Assembly: GCF_014873945.1 (NCBI RefSeq)
Contig: NZ_JADBEC010000001.1
Location: 3,613,001 to 3,677,000 of the forward strand
DNA: 64,000 bases
Direction: 5' to 3'
Source of the DNA: Rhizobium viscosum
GTDB lineage: Bacteria; Pseudomonadota; Alphaproteobacteria; Rhizobiales; Rhizobiaceae
Positions 24,232-33,167 of this stretch are shown piece by piece; positions within the stretch are counted from its first letter, which is position 1; the number at the start of each line of letters is the position of its first letter. The translations under genes and the position numbers were made by a program. The notes under the pieces were generated by a model. That model had not been told where the DNA came from. It did no database searches and was given only the letters and a program-made list of their open reading frames with translations.

Positions 24232-24855
24232 ATGAGCAATCTCCATAATGATGGTGCCCCCGAATTTTCAGGCGGCGGGGGCAGCAGTACGCTGACCGCT
24301 TTCTTCGACAGCCGCGACGATGCCGACAACGCGATCGACCGGCTGAAGAACCTGGGTATCACCGGTGTCAGAATGATGCCGGGATACGAAGCCGACGGTA
24401 ACAAGGCCGGCGTTGCCGGCGACGACCGCGGCGGTTTCTGGTCGAAGCTGGAGGACTGGCTTTTCCCAGATGAAGACCGGGCGGTCTATGCCGAGGGCCT
24501 GCGCCGGGGCGGCTTTCTGATCTCCGTCGAGGTTGATGACGCGACGTATGGTATCGCCCATGACATTCTCGACGACGAAGGCTGTGTCGACATGGACGAG
24601 CGCGCCGATCTCTGGCGGGCGGAGGGCTGGAATATCAGCAAGTCGAACGAAGCTTTGGCAGCATCGCGATATAAAACTCGTGCTTACCATCTCCACGAGG
24701 AGCCGCTGCTCGATCCGGAACTGCGTGACGATATCTTGCCGACCGGGCACCACCGCACGGTGGACGAAGCCAACGAAGATGCCGAGCGCGAGCTTCGTCA
24801 GGCTCAGGATATCGACGCGATGAAGCAGGGCCAGACATTCCCGCGCGGCCGCTAA
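24232..24855 (+). CDS. General stress protein 17M-like domain protein
   Basis: A 207-residue soluble protein. The N-terminal part reads LTAFFDSRDDADNAIDRLKNLGI, the pattern of the GSP17M/YflT domain also found in heat-stress proteins, and continues to about residue 115 (LISVEVDDATYGIAHDILDDEG). The rest is acidic and disordered-looking, ending in a charged helix (NEDAERELRQAQDIDAMKQ). Function is unknown; expression in general stress is inferred from the EcfG promoter upstream. GGAGGAGGAATCCC supports the start. Confidence 0.75.
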   Translation: MSNLHNDGAPEFSGGGGSSTLTAFFDSRDDADNAIDRLKNLGITGVRMMPGYEADGNKAGVAGDDRGGFWSKLEDWLFPDEDRAVYAEGLRRGGFLISVEVDDATYGIAHDILDDEGCVDMDERADLWRAEGWNISKSNEALAASRYKTRAYHLHEEPLLDPELRDDILPTGHHRTVDEANEDAERELRQAQDIDAMKQGQTFPRGR

Positions 24856-24918
24856 TGGTCTGACGTCAGCAACGGTCTGAAACAGGGGCGTCGGTTTTCC
24901 GGCGCTCCTGGTTTTTCG

Positions 24919-24971
24919 TCGGGTATCGGATTATCCGAAAACCGCTTCGCGCTTTGCGCGACATGCTCTAA
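24919..24971. repeat. Possible rhizobial intergenic repeat remnant
   Basis: The block contains TCGGA-TTA-TCCGA, then AAAACCGCTTCGCGC and ends in ATGCTCTA. These words resemble repeat families I recall between rhizobial genes, partly like the second arm of the RIME-like element at 7874. It lies between two convergent genes and ends inside the ABC ATPase stop. Weak call. Confidence 0.3.
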
Positions 24972-25720
24972 TGCGCCGTGCCGTCGACGATGACATGGTC
25001 ATGATCCATAGAGCATTTCTCGATGCGGGCGTGGATCTTGTAGACCTCGCGCAGCATGTCGACGGTGACGACATCGCGCGGCTTGCCGCAGGCGCGCATG
25101 CGGCCGTTCTGGATAATCAGAACCTTGTCGGCGAAGCGGAGTGCCTGGTTGAGATCATGGATGGCGATCAGCACGATCATGCCGCGCTTGCGGGCCTGTC
25201 GCTGCATGAAATCGAGCACTTCCACCTGGCGGTGAAGGTCGAGCGCGCTGGTCGGCTCGTCCATCAGCATGATCTCGGGTTCCCGCACCAGGGCCTGGGC
25301 GATGGAAACCAGCTGGCGCTGGCCGCCGGAGAGAGCGCCGAGATCGCGGAAGGCGATCGCCTCGATATTCAGCGCCTTCATGATGTCGTCGATCAGCCGC
25401 AGATCCTGATCGCCGACACCCCAGGACTGGCCCTGTTTGCGGGCAAGCAGGATCGATTCATAGACCGTCAGCACCGCATTGGCCGAGGTATCCTGCGGCA
25501 TGTAGCTGATGGCATTTTTGGCCTTTGCGCCCTCGACCAGCACGTTTCCCGGTCCTTTCAGGAGGCCGGTAATGCGCTTGAAGAGCGTCGACTTGCCGGC
25601 GGCATTCGGGCCAATGACGGCGACGAGCTCGCCGGCAGTCAGCTTCGGCGTGCTGACGTTTTCGACGAAGAGCTTGCGGCCGTGATAGGCGCCGACCGAT
25701 TGCAGCTGAAGCGCTACCAT
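24968..25720 (-). CDS. ABC importer ATPase, FecE/FepC type
   Basis: A 250-residue ATPase of a ferric-siderophore or vitamin B12 type importer. Walker A is GPNAAGKSTL (near residue 37), the signature LSGGQRQLVSIA (near 135) and Walker B IMLMDEPTSALD (near 155), with the switch His in IAIHDLNQAL. The end carries an extra His/Asp-rich tail (CSMDHDHVIVDG). The gene overlaps the permease end by seven bases. It works at the inner membrane with the permease and the periplasmic binding protein of the same operon. Confidence 0.9.
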   Translation of the reverse strand: MVALQLQSVGAYHGRKLFVENVSTPKLTAGELVAVIGPNAAGKSTLFKRITGLLKGPGNVLVEGAKAKNAISYMPQDTSANAVLTVYESILLARKQGQSWGVGDQDLRLIDDIMKALNIEAIAFRDLGALSGGQRQLVSIAQALVREPEIMLMDEPTSALDLHRQVEVLDFMQRQARKRGMIVLIAIHDLNQALRFADKVLIIQNGRMRACGKPRDVVTVDMLREVYKIHARIEKCSMDHDHVIVDGTAH

Positions 25721-26784
25721 GAGCGGCTCCTGTTCGAGAGGATGAGCGAGAAGAAGAATGGCACGCCGACGAGCGCCGTGATGATGCCGATCGGAAAGAC
25801 GACGCCCGGGATGATCGACTTCGAGACGACAGAGGTCACTGAGAGCAGCAAGGCGCCTGAAAGAACCGAGCCCGGCAGGAAGAAACGCTGGTCCTCGCCG
25901 AGGATCATGCGGGCGATATGCGGGCCGACGAGGCCGACGAAGCCGATCGTGCCGACGAAGCTGACGGGCACGGCGGCGAGCAGCGAGATGATCAGCATCG
26001 TTTCCAGCCGGATGCGGCGCACATTGACGCCGAAGCTTGCCGCCTTGTCTTCGCCGAGGCGGATCGCAGTCAGCGCCCAGGCGTGGCGGGCAAAGAGCGG
26101 CAGGGAAATCAGCAATACGGCAAGCGTGATCCAGATCTTCGGCCAGGTGGCCTTGGTCAGGCTGCCCATGGTCCAGAAGACCACGGCCGAGAGCGCCTGT
26201 TCGGAGGCGAGATATTGCAGGAAGGCGAGAGCCGCGTTGAAGGTGAAGACGAGGGCGATGCCGAGCAGCACGACCGTCTGCACCGAGACGCCGCGCGCCT
26301 GCGAGATGAAATGGATGAAGAGGGTGGCGATGAGCGCCATGATGAAGGCATTGACCGGCACGAGCAGGCCGGCGGCAACGGGCAGGATCGGCACGCTGGT
26401 GACGATCGCGAGTGCCGCGCCGAAGCTTGCGGCGGCGGAAATGCCGAGCGTGAAAGGACTTGCCAGCGGATTGGCAAGGATCGTCTGCATCTGCGCGCCC
26501 GCGACCGATAGCGAGGCACCGACGACGATCGCCATGACGGCGACCGGCATGCGGATATCCCAGACGACGGCGCGGACCTGCGCCGAGACGGCATCGGGAT
26601 AGAAGAGGGCGGTCACGACCTCGCCGAGGCCGTAGCGGGCAGGACCCCAGGCGAGATCGACGGCGAAGGACAGGCAGAGCGCTGCCGTCATGGCAACGAG
26701 GATCAAAAACTTGCGGCGGGCGAGGGCGCGGTAACGCGCCCTGCCTTCCTCGGCTTCGATCGGCATGGCGGCGATCTCTGCCAT
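25714..26784 (-). CDS. FecCD-family iron-siderophore permease
   Basis: A 356-residue permease with about ten membrane helices. FecCD signatures are WDIRMPVAVMAIVVGASLSVAGAQMQ split across helices 2-3, NPLASPFTLGISAAASFGA and the late GTIGFVGLVGPHIARMILG, which contacts the ATPase. The operon has only one permease gene, so it probably forms a homodimer. The ATG at 26784 sits five bases upstream of the binding-protein stop region, indicating tight coupling; an upstream extension in the same frame is shadow coding. Confidence 0.9.
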   Translation of the reverse strand: MAEIAAMPIEAEEGRARYRALARRKFLILVAMTAALCLSFAVDLAWGPARYGLGEVVTALFYPDAVSAQVRAVVWDIRMPVAVMAIVVGASLSVAGAQMQTILANPLASPFTLGISAAASFGAALAIVTSVPILPVAAGLLVPVNAFIMALIATLFIHFISQARGVSVQTVVLLGIALVFTFNAALAFLQYLASEQALSAVVFWTMGSLTKATWPKIWITLAVLLISLPLFARHAWALTAIRLGEDKAASFGVNVRRIRLETMLIISLLAAVPVSFVGTIGFVGLVGPHIARMILGEDQRFFLPGSVLSGALLLSVTSVVSKSIIPGVVFPIGIITALVGVPFFFSLILSNRSRSW

Positions 26785-26789
26785 TGGCC

Positions 26790-27926
26790 TTACTTTCCGG
26801 CCTTGGCGTCGACCCAGTAACCCGGCTGATAGGCGACGGGCAGGAACTTCTCGTGGAATTCCTTGAAAGTCGCATCCGGATCGAGATCGGCAAAGAGGTC
26901 CGGATGGAACCACTTGGCCATCTGCTGTACGGCGACGAACTGGTAGGGGCTCGTGTAGAACTGGTGCCAGATCGCGTGGACATTGCCATCGGCAACGGCC
27001 TTGGAGCCGGTGAAGGCCGGGTTTTGCACGAGTGCATCCAGCGCCTTGCGGCTGTCGTCGATGGTGGCCGCAGCGGCGGGGCCGACATTGACATAATCCT
27101 TGGCGTCCTTGGTCTGGCTCCAGTTCGAGCCGGTCACGACGACGACGTCAGGGTTGGAGGCGACGACCTGCTCGGCATTGATCGAGCCTGTATAGCCGGG
27201 CAGGAAATCCGAGCCGAGATTGTGGCCACCGGCCCAATCGACCATCAGACCGAAATTGTCGGGACCAAAGGTGCCGCAGCATTCGACGAGTCCGGCGGCG
27301 CGGTACATGAACACCTTGGGCTTCTTCGGATTGGCTTCCTTGAGCTTATCGGTGACGCGCGCCATCTGCTGCTTCCAATAGGCGGCGACGGCTTCAGCGC
27401 GGTCTTCATGGCCGAAGATCTTGCCGAGGATTTTCAGGCTCGGCTCGGTATTGTCGAGGATGTGCTCGCGGAAATCGATATAGACAATCTTCACGCCGAT
27501 CTTGTTCAGCATGTCCTCGAGCTTCACCTCGTCGGCGGCCTTCTTGTTACCGATCGGCAGCAGCATGACATCGGGGTGGAGAGCCACGACGGTCTCGGTC
27601 TGCAGCGTGCCGTCCGTCAGGTTGCCGAGGAAGGGCAGGTCCTTGCCTTTGGGGAATTTCTCGACATAGGCGTTGAAGCCGTCCTTGTCGGTGGTCCAGA
27701 GATCGTTGCGCCAGCCGACGATCTTGGCGAAGGGATCGTCCTTCTCGATCGGGGCGACGGCATAGAGCATGCGGCCTTCGCCGAGGATCACGCGCTCGAC
27801 CGGCTTGTCGAAAGTGACTTCGCGGCCGGCGACATCTTTGATGGTGAAGGGATCGGCCAAAGCCTGGAGTGGCATCAGACCCGCAACCGCAACTGCGGAT
27901 AGTCGAAGCAATTTCATAAAATTCAT
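26790..27926 (-). CDS. Periplasmic binding protein of an iron-type ABC importer
   Basis: A 378-residue binding protein of the FepB/BtuF fold. A signal peptide (LLRLSAVAVAGLMPLQALA) ends near residue 24. The mature part starts FTIKDVAGREVTFDKPVERVI and shows HPDVMLLPIG near 115, IKVVYIDFRE-like sequence near 140 and SNPDVVVVTGSNWSQ near 250. It should deliver a ferric siderophore or a related chelate; the exact ligand is not readable. GGGGAG precedes the ATG at 27926. A candidate iron box lies 48-62 bases upstream. Confidence 0.88.
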   Translation of the reverse strand: MNFMKLLRLSAVAVAGLMPLQALADPFTIKDVAGREVTFDKPVERVILGEGRMLYAVAPIEKDDPFAKIVGWRNDLWTTDKDGFNAYVEKFPKGKDLPFLGNLTDGTLQTETVVALHPDVMLLPIGNKKAADEVKLEDMLNKIGVKIVYIDFREHILDNTEPSLKILGKIFGHEDRAEAVAAYWKQQMARVTDKLKEANPKKPKVFMYRAAGLVECCGTFGPDNFGLMVDWAGGHNLGSDFLPGYTGSINAEQVVASNPDVVVVTGSNWSQTKDAKDYVNVGPAAAATIDDSRKALDALVQNPAFTGSKAVADGNVHAIWHQFYTSPYQFVAVQQMAKWFHPDLFADLDPDATFKEFHEKFLPVAYQPGYWVDAKAGK

Positions 27927-27973
27927 CTGGAAACTCTCCCCGTCCTTGGTAATGTCCCGAGGCATAGAAAAAC

Positions 27974-27988
27974 TGACTTTTGGAATCA
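27974..27988. promoter_or_regulatory. Candidate RirA iron-responsive box (TGA-N9-TCA)
   Basis: TGA at 27974-27976, nine bases, TCA at 27986-27988. The TGA-N9-TCA pattern is the described IRO motif for the rhizobial iron regulator RirA. It sits in the gap between the importer operon and the divergent methyltransferase, so it could control both. The motif is short and can occur by chance. Confidence 0.5.
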
Positions 27989-28038
27989 AGTTTTATGTTT
28001 TAGAGCATTTCCAAAGTAAGTTCGGCGTCAGGGTGCAG

Positions 28039-28830
28039 ATGATGAATACGATGAACACAGACTACTCCATTCGCGATGAAATCCGGGACTTCTGGTCGGA
28101 ACGCGCAGCGACGTTCGACGATAGTGTCGGCCACGAAATCTTTTCCGAAGCTGAGCGCGCCGGCTGGCAGCGGCTGATCCGCAAACACCTCGGCGAGGGG
28201 CAGGGACGGGCGGCGCTCGACCTTGCCTGCGGCACGGCGGTCATCTCCCATCTCATGCATGGGGCGGGCTTCAGTGTGACGGGGCTCGACTGGTCGGATG
28301 CGATGCTGGCGCAGGCTAGGGCCAAGGCGAAGAAGCGCGGCACCGATATCCGCTTCGTCTCGGGTGACGCGGAAAACACGATGGAGGCGAAGGACAGCTA
28401 CGACGTGATCACCAACCGGCACCTCGTCTGGACGCTAGTCGATCCGCCCTCGGCCTTCCGCGAATGGTTTTCCGTGCTGAAGCCCGGCGGCAAGGTGCTG
28501 ATCGTCGACGGCAACATGGGCAAGGAAACCTGGGTCAAGGGCCTGCAGAAAGTCTGGACGAAGCTCACCGGCAAGGCGCCTGCGAGCCACATGAAGCCCG
28601 AGATGATGGCTCGCCACCAGGCTATCCGCTCGCGCGTCTATTTCTCCGACAAGATGCCGGCCGAGGCGATCGTCGAACTGCTGCGGCAGGCGGGGTTTGA
28701 GGACATCGTCGTAGACCGCAAGCTTTCGGATATCCATTGGGCGCAGGCGCGCAAGATGCCCTTCCTGCGCGGGCTGGAGCGCATGGTGCAGGATCGTTTT
28801 GCGATCTGCGCGACGAAGCCGCCGGCTTAG
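28039..28830 (+). CDS. Class I SAM-dependent methyltransferase
   Basis: A 263-residue methyltransferase of the Methyltransf_11/25 type: glycine-rich loop ALDLACGTAVISHLM near residue 57, acidic residue in VTGLDWSDAML near 80, GDAENT near 110 and the post-motif VLKPGGKVLIVDGN near 150. It faces away from the iron importer across a 112-base gap that includes a candidate iron box, so a link to iron or siderophore metabolism is possible but unproven. The last 26 codons are duplicated at 34109-34194. The ATG at 28039 was taken; the frame is open far upstream through the importer region. Confidence 0.8.
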   Translation: MMNTMNTDYSIRDEIRDFWSERAATFDDSVGHEIFSEAERAGWQRLIRKHLGEGQGRAALDLACGTAVISHLMHGAGFSVTGLDWSDAMLAQARAKAKKRGTDIRFVSGDAENTMEAKDSYDVITNRHLVWTLVDPPSAFREWFSVLKPGGKVLIVDGNMGKETWVKGLQKVWTKLTGKAPASHMKPEMMARHQAIRSRVYFSDKMPAEAIVELLRQAGFEDIVVDRKLSDIHWAQARKMPFLRGLERMVQDRFAICATKPPA

Positions 28831-28865
28831 GGTTTTACGAGGCCTTTGCTTTGCGCGCGGCGCCC
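28751..28865. repeat. Direct repeat copy 1 (methyltransferase end plus GST-end remnant)
   Basis: Bases 28751-28829 match 34115-34193 with four differences in 79. Beyond the stop, 28830-28865 weakly matches the end of the GST gene at 34194-34229: read on the minus strand it gives SKGLVKP and a stop, against AEGLVKA and a stop. It appears to be the left edge of a 5.3-kb segment placed between former convergent neighbours. Confidence 0.7.
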
Positions 28866-28876
28866 GCGATTTCCAG

Positions 28877-29275
28877 TTATTGAAGGGCCGGGCGTCCCTT
28901 GCCGATGAGGTTTGCGAGCAATCCAACTATTTCGCTGGAATCGGCGGGCTTTGACACCAGTGGTACCTCGGAGAGGGACAACGGGATGACGACCTGGTCG
29001 TAACCGCTCGTAAAGATGAACGGGACCTGCCTTTGCCGAAGAAGATCGGCGATGGGAAAGCTTAATTCTCCCCTGATATTGATATCGATCACTGCGCCGT
29101 CGAGCTTGGCGGCATCTTCGATCGCGGCCCTTGCATGCGCGATGCTTGAAAAGGGGCCGACGATGATTGCCCCGTGCTGTTCGAGAACCTCCACGAGATC
29201 GAGCGCTATCAGATATTCGTCCTCGACAACAAGCACGTGTCCCAGCTTCTCTTCCACGTGAGCACTCCATCTCAT
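28877..29275 (-). CDS. Single-domain response regulator
   Basis: A 132-residue receiver domain without an output domain. Elements: acidic pair in VLVVEDEYLIALDL near residue 15, phospho-acceptor Asp in DGAVIDINIRG near 58, Thr/Ser in FIFTSGYD near 85 and Lys in PLVSKPADS near 108. It lies divergent to the large hybrid kinase and probably takes phosphate from it. GGAG stands just before the ATG. An EcfG-type promoter overlaps this area, but places the transcript start almost at the ATG. Confidence 0.85.
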   Translation of the reverse strand: MRWSAHVEEKLGHVLVVEDEYLIALDLVEVLEQHGAIIVGPFSSIAHARAAIEDAAKLDGAVIDINIRGELSFPIADLLRQRQVPFIFTSGYDQVVIPLSLSEVPLVSKPADSSEIVGLLANLIGKGRPALQ

Positions 29276-29284
29276 CACGTCTCC

Positions 29285-29310
29285 AACGCGGCGAATAAGG
29301 GAGAAGTTCC
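29285..29310 (-). promoter_or_regulatory. Candidate EcfG promoter before the response regulator
   Basis: On the minus strand: GGAAC (29306-29310), 17 bases, CGTT (29285-29288). It fits the EcfG consensus. The -10 end is only nine bases before the ATG, so the transcript would be nearly leaderless, which makes the site less certain. Confidence 0.5.
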
Positions 29311-29399
29311 GCGAGTAAATGGAGATTGCCAAAGAGAGGTCTGCACCCTAATTCTACCGAGTGCAAGGGCCGCCATCTTCGGTCTTGAGGAGCGGTTAA

Positions 29400-32300
29400 A
29401 TGGTAGAGGCAAATCCGAAATTTCCGATCGTCGGTATCGGCGCTTCGGCCGGCGGGATACCCGCCATGGAAGGTTTCTTCCAGGGCTTGCCTGCGCGCTG
29501 CGGCATGGCGTTTGTGATCGTGACCCATTTGAGCCCGGGACGGGAAAGCCGCCTGCACGAGGTCATCGCCCGCTATACGGACATGGAAGTGGTGCTTGCC
29601 GCCGACAGGGTGAAGGTGGTTCCCGAAACAGTCTACGTCATGCCGGAAAATGTGGTGCTGAGCCTTCATGACGGTGTGCTTCTGGTCAAGCCGCTCGACG
29701 TCAATTCGAGGGAGCGCAAGCCCATCGATGTCTTCTTCGGCGAGCTTGCGAAAGATCAGGGCGAATTTGCAGTTGGTGTCATCCTGTCCGGGGGCGACGG
29801 CGACGGGACGCTCGGTGTCAAGGCAATCAAGGAGCGCGGCGGTCTGACGGTTGCGCAGATTGCCGACGGCTCGGGCCCGCGTAATCCGGATATGCCGCAA
29901 AGCGCGATTTCCAGCGGTCTCATCGATCTTGCCCTGCCGGCCGAGCAGATGGGCGAAAAGCTGGTCGCCTTCACGCGCAGCTTCGACCTTATTTCCCTCG
30001 GCGAAGCTGACGGGCACAAGGTGAGCGATCTCGAACAGTCCCGCGAGCGTATCTATGCGATCCTTCGCAACCACACCGGCCATGATTTTTCCGGGTACAA
30101 GACCAAGACATTCCTGCGGCGAGTGCGTCGGCGCATGCAGGTCAGGCAATTGAAGACCATCAAGGCCTATGTCGCTTCGCTGGAGCAGGATCCCGATGAG
30201 GTTTCGAGGCTTTTCAGCGACCTATTGATCAACGTGACCAATTTCTTCCGCGATGTCGACGCATTCGCGCTGCTTGAAACCATTGTCATCCCGCAATTGT
30301 TTGCCGGCAGAACCGCAACCGATACGGTGCGTATCTGGGTGCCAGGTTGCGCAACGGGTGAGGAAGTCTATTCGATCGCCATTCTCATGCGCGAGTACAT
30401 GGAGAAACTGTCGCAGGTACCGAGGGTGCAGATATTTGCGACCGACATCGATGAACCTGCGCTGCAGATCGCCAGGACGGCGCGTTATCCGGAGGCGCTG
30501 CTGGAGGGCGTTTCAAGCGCGCGCAAGAAGAAGTATTTCAGCAGCGACGGCGCCAGTTTCGTCGCAAGCAGCGCCATCCGTGAGCTGTGCATCTTCTCGC
30601 CGCACAGCGTCATCCGCGATCCGCCCTTTTCCCGCATGGACCTCGTGTCCTGCCGCAATCTTCTTATCTATCTCGGGCCTGATGTGCAGAACCGGGTCAT
30701 CCCGACATTCCACTATGCGCTGAAACCGGGAGGCTATCTCTTTCTCGGCACTTCGGAAGGGATCGGCCAGCACGGAGATCTTTTTACCACGACCGACAAG
30801 AAGAACCGCATCTTCCAGGCGCGGGAGCACGCCAATGGGCACCGTCTTCCAATCCTGGCCGGGGACGAACGGTACACGCCTTTCCCGGCCTCTGCAAAAA
30901 TCGAGCCGCGCGGACTCGGCGGCCTACAGTTACGGCAGGCGGTCGAAGCGCAGGTGCTGGAATCATTCGCGCCCGCTCACGTCGTGGTGAATGCGGACGG
31001 CGATGTCGTCTATTCATCGGGGCGGACGAGCAAATTTCTGGAAGTGCCGCAAGGGGCGCCAAGCCGCCAGTTGAGCAACATGGCAAGGCGGGATTTGCGG
31101 CTCGATCTCAGGGCCGCCCTGCGCGAATGCGCATCATCGAGACAGCGCGTCACCAAAGACAATATCGTTGTCGACGACGATGACGGCCGCGTCCAGCTGG
31201 TGTCGCTGGCCGTCGAGCCGCTCGGCAATCGCGGGTCAAGCGAAGCGCTCTACGTCGTTCTCTTTCAAACCCTCGGACCGTCGCAGGCACGCTCGGAAGC
31301 CGAACACGCCCAGCGAAACCAGGAGGGGACTGCCGATCTCGAGCGGGAGCTGCGCGATACACGCGAGCGCCTGCAGTCGACGATCGAGGAATATGAGACG
31401 GCACTCGAGGAGCTGAAGTCATCCAACGAAGAGCTGGTATCTGTCAACGAAGAGGCGCAATCCTCCAACGAAGAGCTTGAGGCTTCCAAGGAGGAGATGC
31501 AGTCCCTCAACGAAGAGCTCAACACGATCAATGCCGAACTCAACAGCAAGGTCGAGGAACTTGACCGGGCCAATAACGACCTGAAAAACCTCTTCGACGC
31601 CACGCAGATCGCGACGATCTTCCTAGACCGCAACCTGGTCATCCGCAATTTCACGCCGACTGCGTCGAATTTTTTCAAGCTGCGCGCCTCCGATGTCGGC
31701 CGGCCGCTGACCGAACTCTCCAGCAATATCGACTATCCGGAGCTGAACGACCATATCGCCGAGGTTTTTGCTTCGGGGCAAAGCCGTGATCATCACCTTC
31801 CGCGCGACGACCAGGGGCGTCATTTCCTAGGGCGCCTGCTTCCTTATCGCGGCGACAACAACAAGATCGATGGTGTGATCGTGACGTTGATCGACGTCAC
31901 CACGCTGGCCGAAGCCGAAGAGCACCAGAAGGTGCTGATCTCGGAGCTCAATCATCGCGTCAAGAATATGCTCGCGGTGACGATCAGCATCGCGACCCAG
32001 ACGCTGGAATCCGCGGCCTCCCCGGAGGAGTTTCACGCGGCCTTCGTCGGCCGGTTGAAGGCCATGTCGCGAACTTATGGCCTGCTTTCGCGCGAACACT
32101 GGAAGGAGGCGTCCGTGCAGGAGCTGATAAGCCTGGAACTGACGCCATTCGGCGCTGAGCGCATCACGCTCGACGGCCCGCAATACAAACTCAACCCGCA
32201 GCGCGGGCTTGCGCTCGGAATGGTCATCCACGAGCTTGCGACCAACGCCGCCAAATACGGAGCCTTGAGCAATGGCGAGGGCCACATCGATATACGATGG

Positions 32301-32489
32301 CAGCTCGAAGATCGCTCTTTCGTCCTCGACTGGCGCGAACGCGGCGGTCCGGCAGTCAAGGAACCGCGGGCAGATGGATTTGGAATGTCATTGATGCACG
32401 GGGAAATCGGCTACCGGCTCGGAGGGGAGGTTGAAACTAATTTCGATCCCGACGGTTTAACTGTCAGTCTCTCGTTCCCGCTCAACTAG
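29400..32489 (+). CDS. CheB-CheR-PAS-HWE hybrid sensor histidine kinase
   Basis: A 1029-residue fusion. A CheB methylesterase domain spans about 8-190 (Ser in GIGASAGG, His in VTHLSPG, Asp in ILSGGDGDGT). A CheR methyltransferase domain spans about 210-480 (GCATGEEVYSIAI, ATDIDEPALQIAR, CRNLLIYL). A long coiled coil follows near 640-725 (repeated NEEL heptads), then a PAS domain to about 840. The C-terminal HWE kinase has the phospho-His in ELNHRVKNMLA and the HWE marks HELATNAAKYGALS and WRERGGP. Such proteins sense signals and phosphorylate single receivers, often feeding the general stress response. A receiver gene follows in the same direction. Confidence 0.93.
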   Translation: MVEANPKFPIVGIGASAGGIPAMEGFFQGLPARCGMAFVIVTHLSPGRESRLHEVIARYTDMEVVLAADRVKVVPETVYVMPENVVLSLHDGVLLVKPLDVNSRERKPIDVFFGELAKDQGEFAVGVILSGGDGDGTLGVKAIKERGGLTVAQIADGSGPRNPDMPQSAISSGLIDLALPAEQMGEKLVAFTRSFDLISLGEADGHKVSDLEQSRERIYAILRNHTGHDFSGYKTKTFLRRVRRRMQVRQLKTIKAYVASLEQDPDEVSRLFSDLLINVTNFFRDVDAFALLETIVIPQLFAGRTATDTVRIWVPGCATGEEVYSIAILMREYMEKLSQVPRVQIFATDIDEPALQIARTARYPEALLEGVSSARKKKYFSSDGASFVASSAIRELCIFSPHSVIRDPPFSRMDLVSCRNLLIYLGPDVQNRVIPTFHYALKPGGYLFLGTSEGIGQHGDLFTTTDKKNRIFQAREHANGHRLPILAGDERYTPFPASAKIEPRGLGGLQLRQAVEAQVLESFAPAHVVVNADGDVVYSSGRTSKFLEVPQGAPSRQLSNMARRDLRLDLRAALRECASSRQRVTKDNIVVDDDDGRVQLVSLAVEPLGNRGSSEALYVVLFQTLGPSQARSEAEHAQRNQEGTADLERELRDTRERLQSTIEEYETALEELKSSNEELVSVNEEAQSSNEELEASKEEMQSLNEELNTINAELNSKVEELDRANNDLKNLFDATQIATIFLDRNLVIRNFTPTASNFFKLRASDVGRPLTELSSNIDYPELNDHIAEVFASGQSRDHHLPRDDQGRHFLGRLLPYRGDNNKIDGVIVTLIDVTTLAEAEEHQKVLISELNHRVKNMLAVTISIATQTLESAASPEEFHAAFVGRLKAMSRTYGLLSREHWKEASVQELISLELTPFGAERITLDGPQYKLNPQRGLALGMVIHELATNAAKYGALSNGEGHIDIRWQLEDRSFVLDWRERGGPAVKEPRADGFGMSLMHGEIGYRLGGEVETNFDPDGLTVSLSFPLN

Positions 32490-32509
32490 CAGCAAAGCAG
32501 AGTGAGCCA

Positions 32510-32899
32510 TTGAAATCCAGCTTTCCCCACAGTGCCCTGTTTGCCGGAAAGCGAGTACTCGTCGTCGAGGATGAATTTCTGCTTGCAGACGAAACCCGCA
32601 AAAAGCTCAACAAGCTCGGCGCGGTCGTGGTTGGTCCGACACCGCGCGTCGACCATGCGCTCTCTCTGATCGAAGATCACCAGATCGATGCCGCCATTCT
32701 CGATGTTTTTCTGTCCGATACGCTGGTATTTCCCGTGGCAGAACGCCTTGAAGAACTCGGCATACCCTTCGTGTTCGCCACGGCCTATGATCCGTCCATC
32801 ATTCCGGGGCGGTTTGGCGGCTATATTCTCTGCGATAAACCGGTCGAGCTGGAAAATATCGCTCAAGGTCTTTTTGGAGCGCCGTTATCGGATGCGTGA
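32510..32899 (+). CDS. Single-domain response regulator
   Basis: A 129-residue receiver starting at TTG, 20 bases after the kinase stop, so it is co-transcribed with the kinase. Phosphorylation site elements: VLVVEDEFLLADE, Asp in AAILDVFLSDT near residue 65, a Thr in VFATAYDPS and Lys in CDKPVE near 111. It resembles the divergent receiver at 28877 in layout (both have VGP after the first helix). It is the likely direct partner of the HWE kinase. No output domain is present. Confidence 0.87.
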   Translation: MKSSFPHSALFAGKRVLVVEDEFLLADETRKKLNKLGAVVVGPTPRVDHALSLIEDHQIDAAILDVFLSDTLVFPVAERLEELGIPFVFATAYDPSIIPGRFGGYILCDKPVELENIAQGLFGAPLSDA

Positions 32900-33167
32900 T
32901 CGTCCCGGATCGGGGCGGCATTTTGATCGGTCACGCGACAAGATCGGTCCCGACGGGATGGATGGCAATATTTTGCAATTCTATTTTAAGGGACATAGTG
33001 CAGCAGGAGATGGCCGACTGCTGGCGGAGGAAGCTGGCGATGTCGATATGACCCGCGTCCAAGGAAGCGCTTGGAGCGCGCAAGGGCATAACCAACCCGC
33101 CGCGAGGGCAGGCTGCAGGTCGCTCAGGCCGTAGCTTGCCCAATTCAAACCTGCCTGGAGAGATCCG

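Noticed and set aside
28827..30149. 440-codon minus-strand frame across the sensor kinase start
   Set aside because: Shadow coding; the plus-strand kinase and minus-strand receiver explain the region fully.
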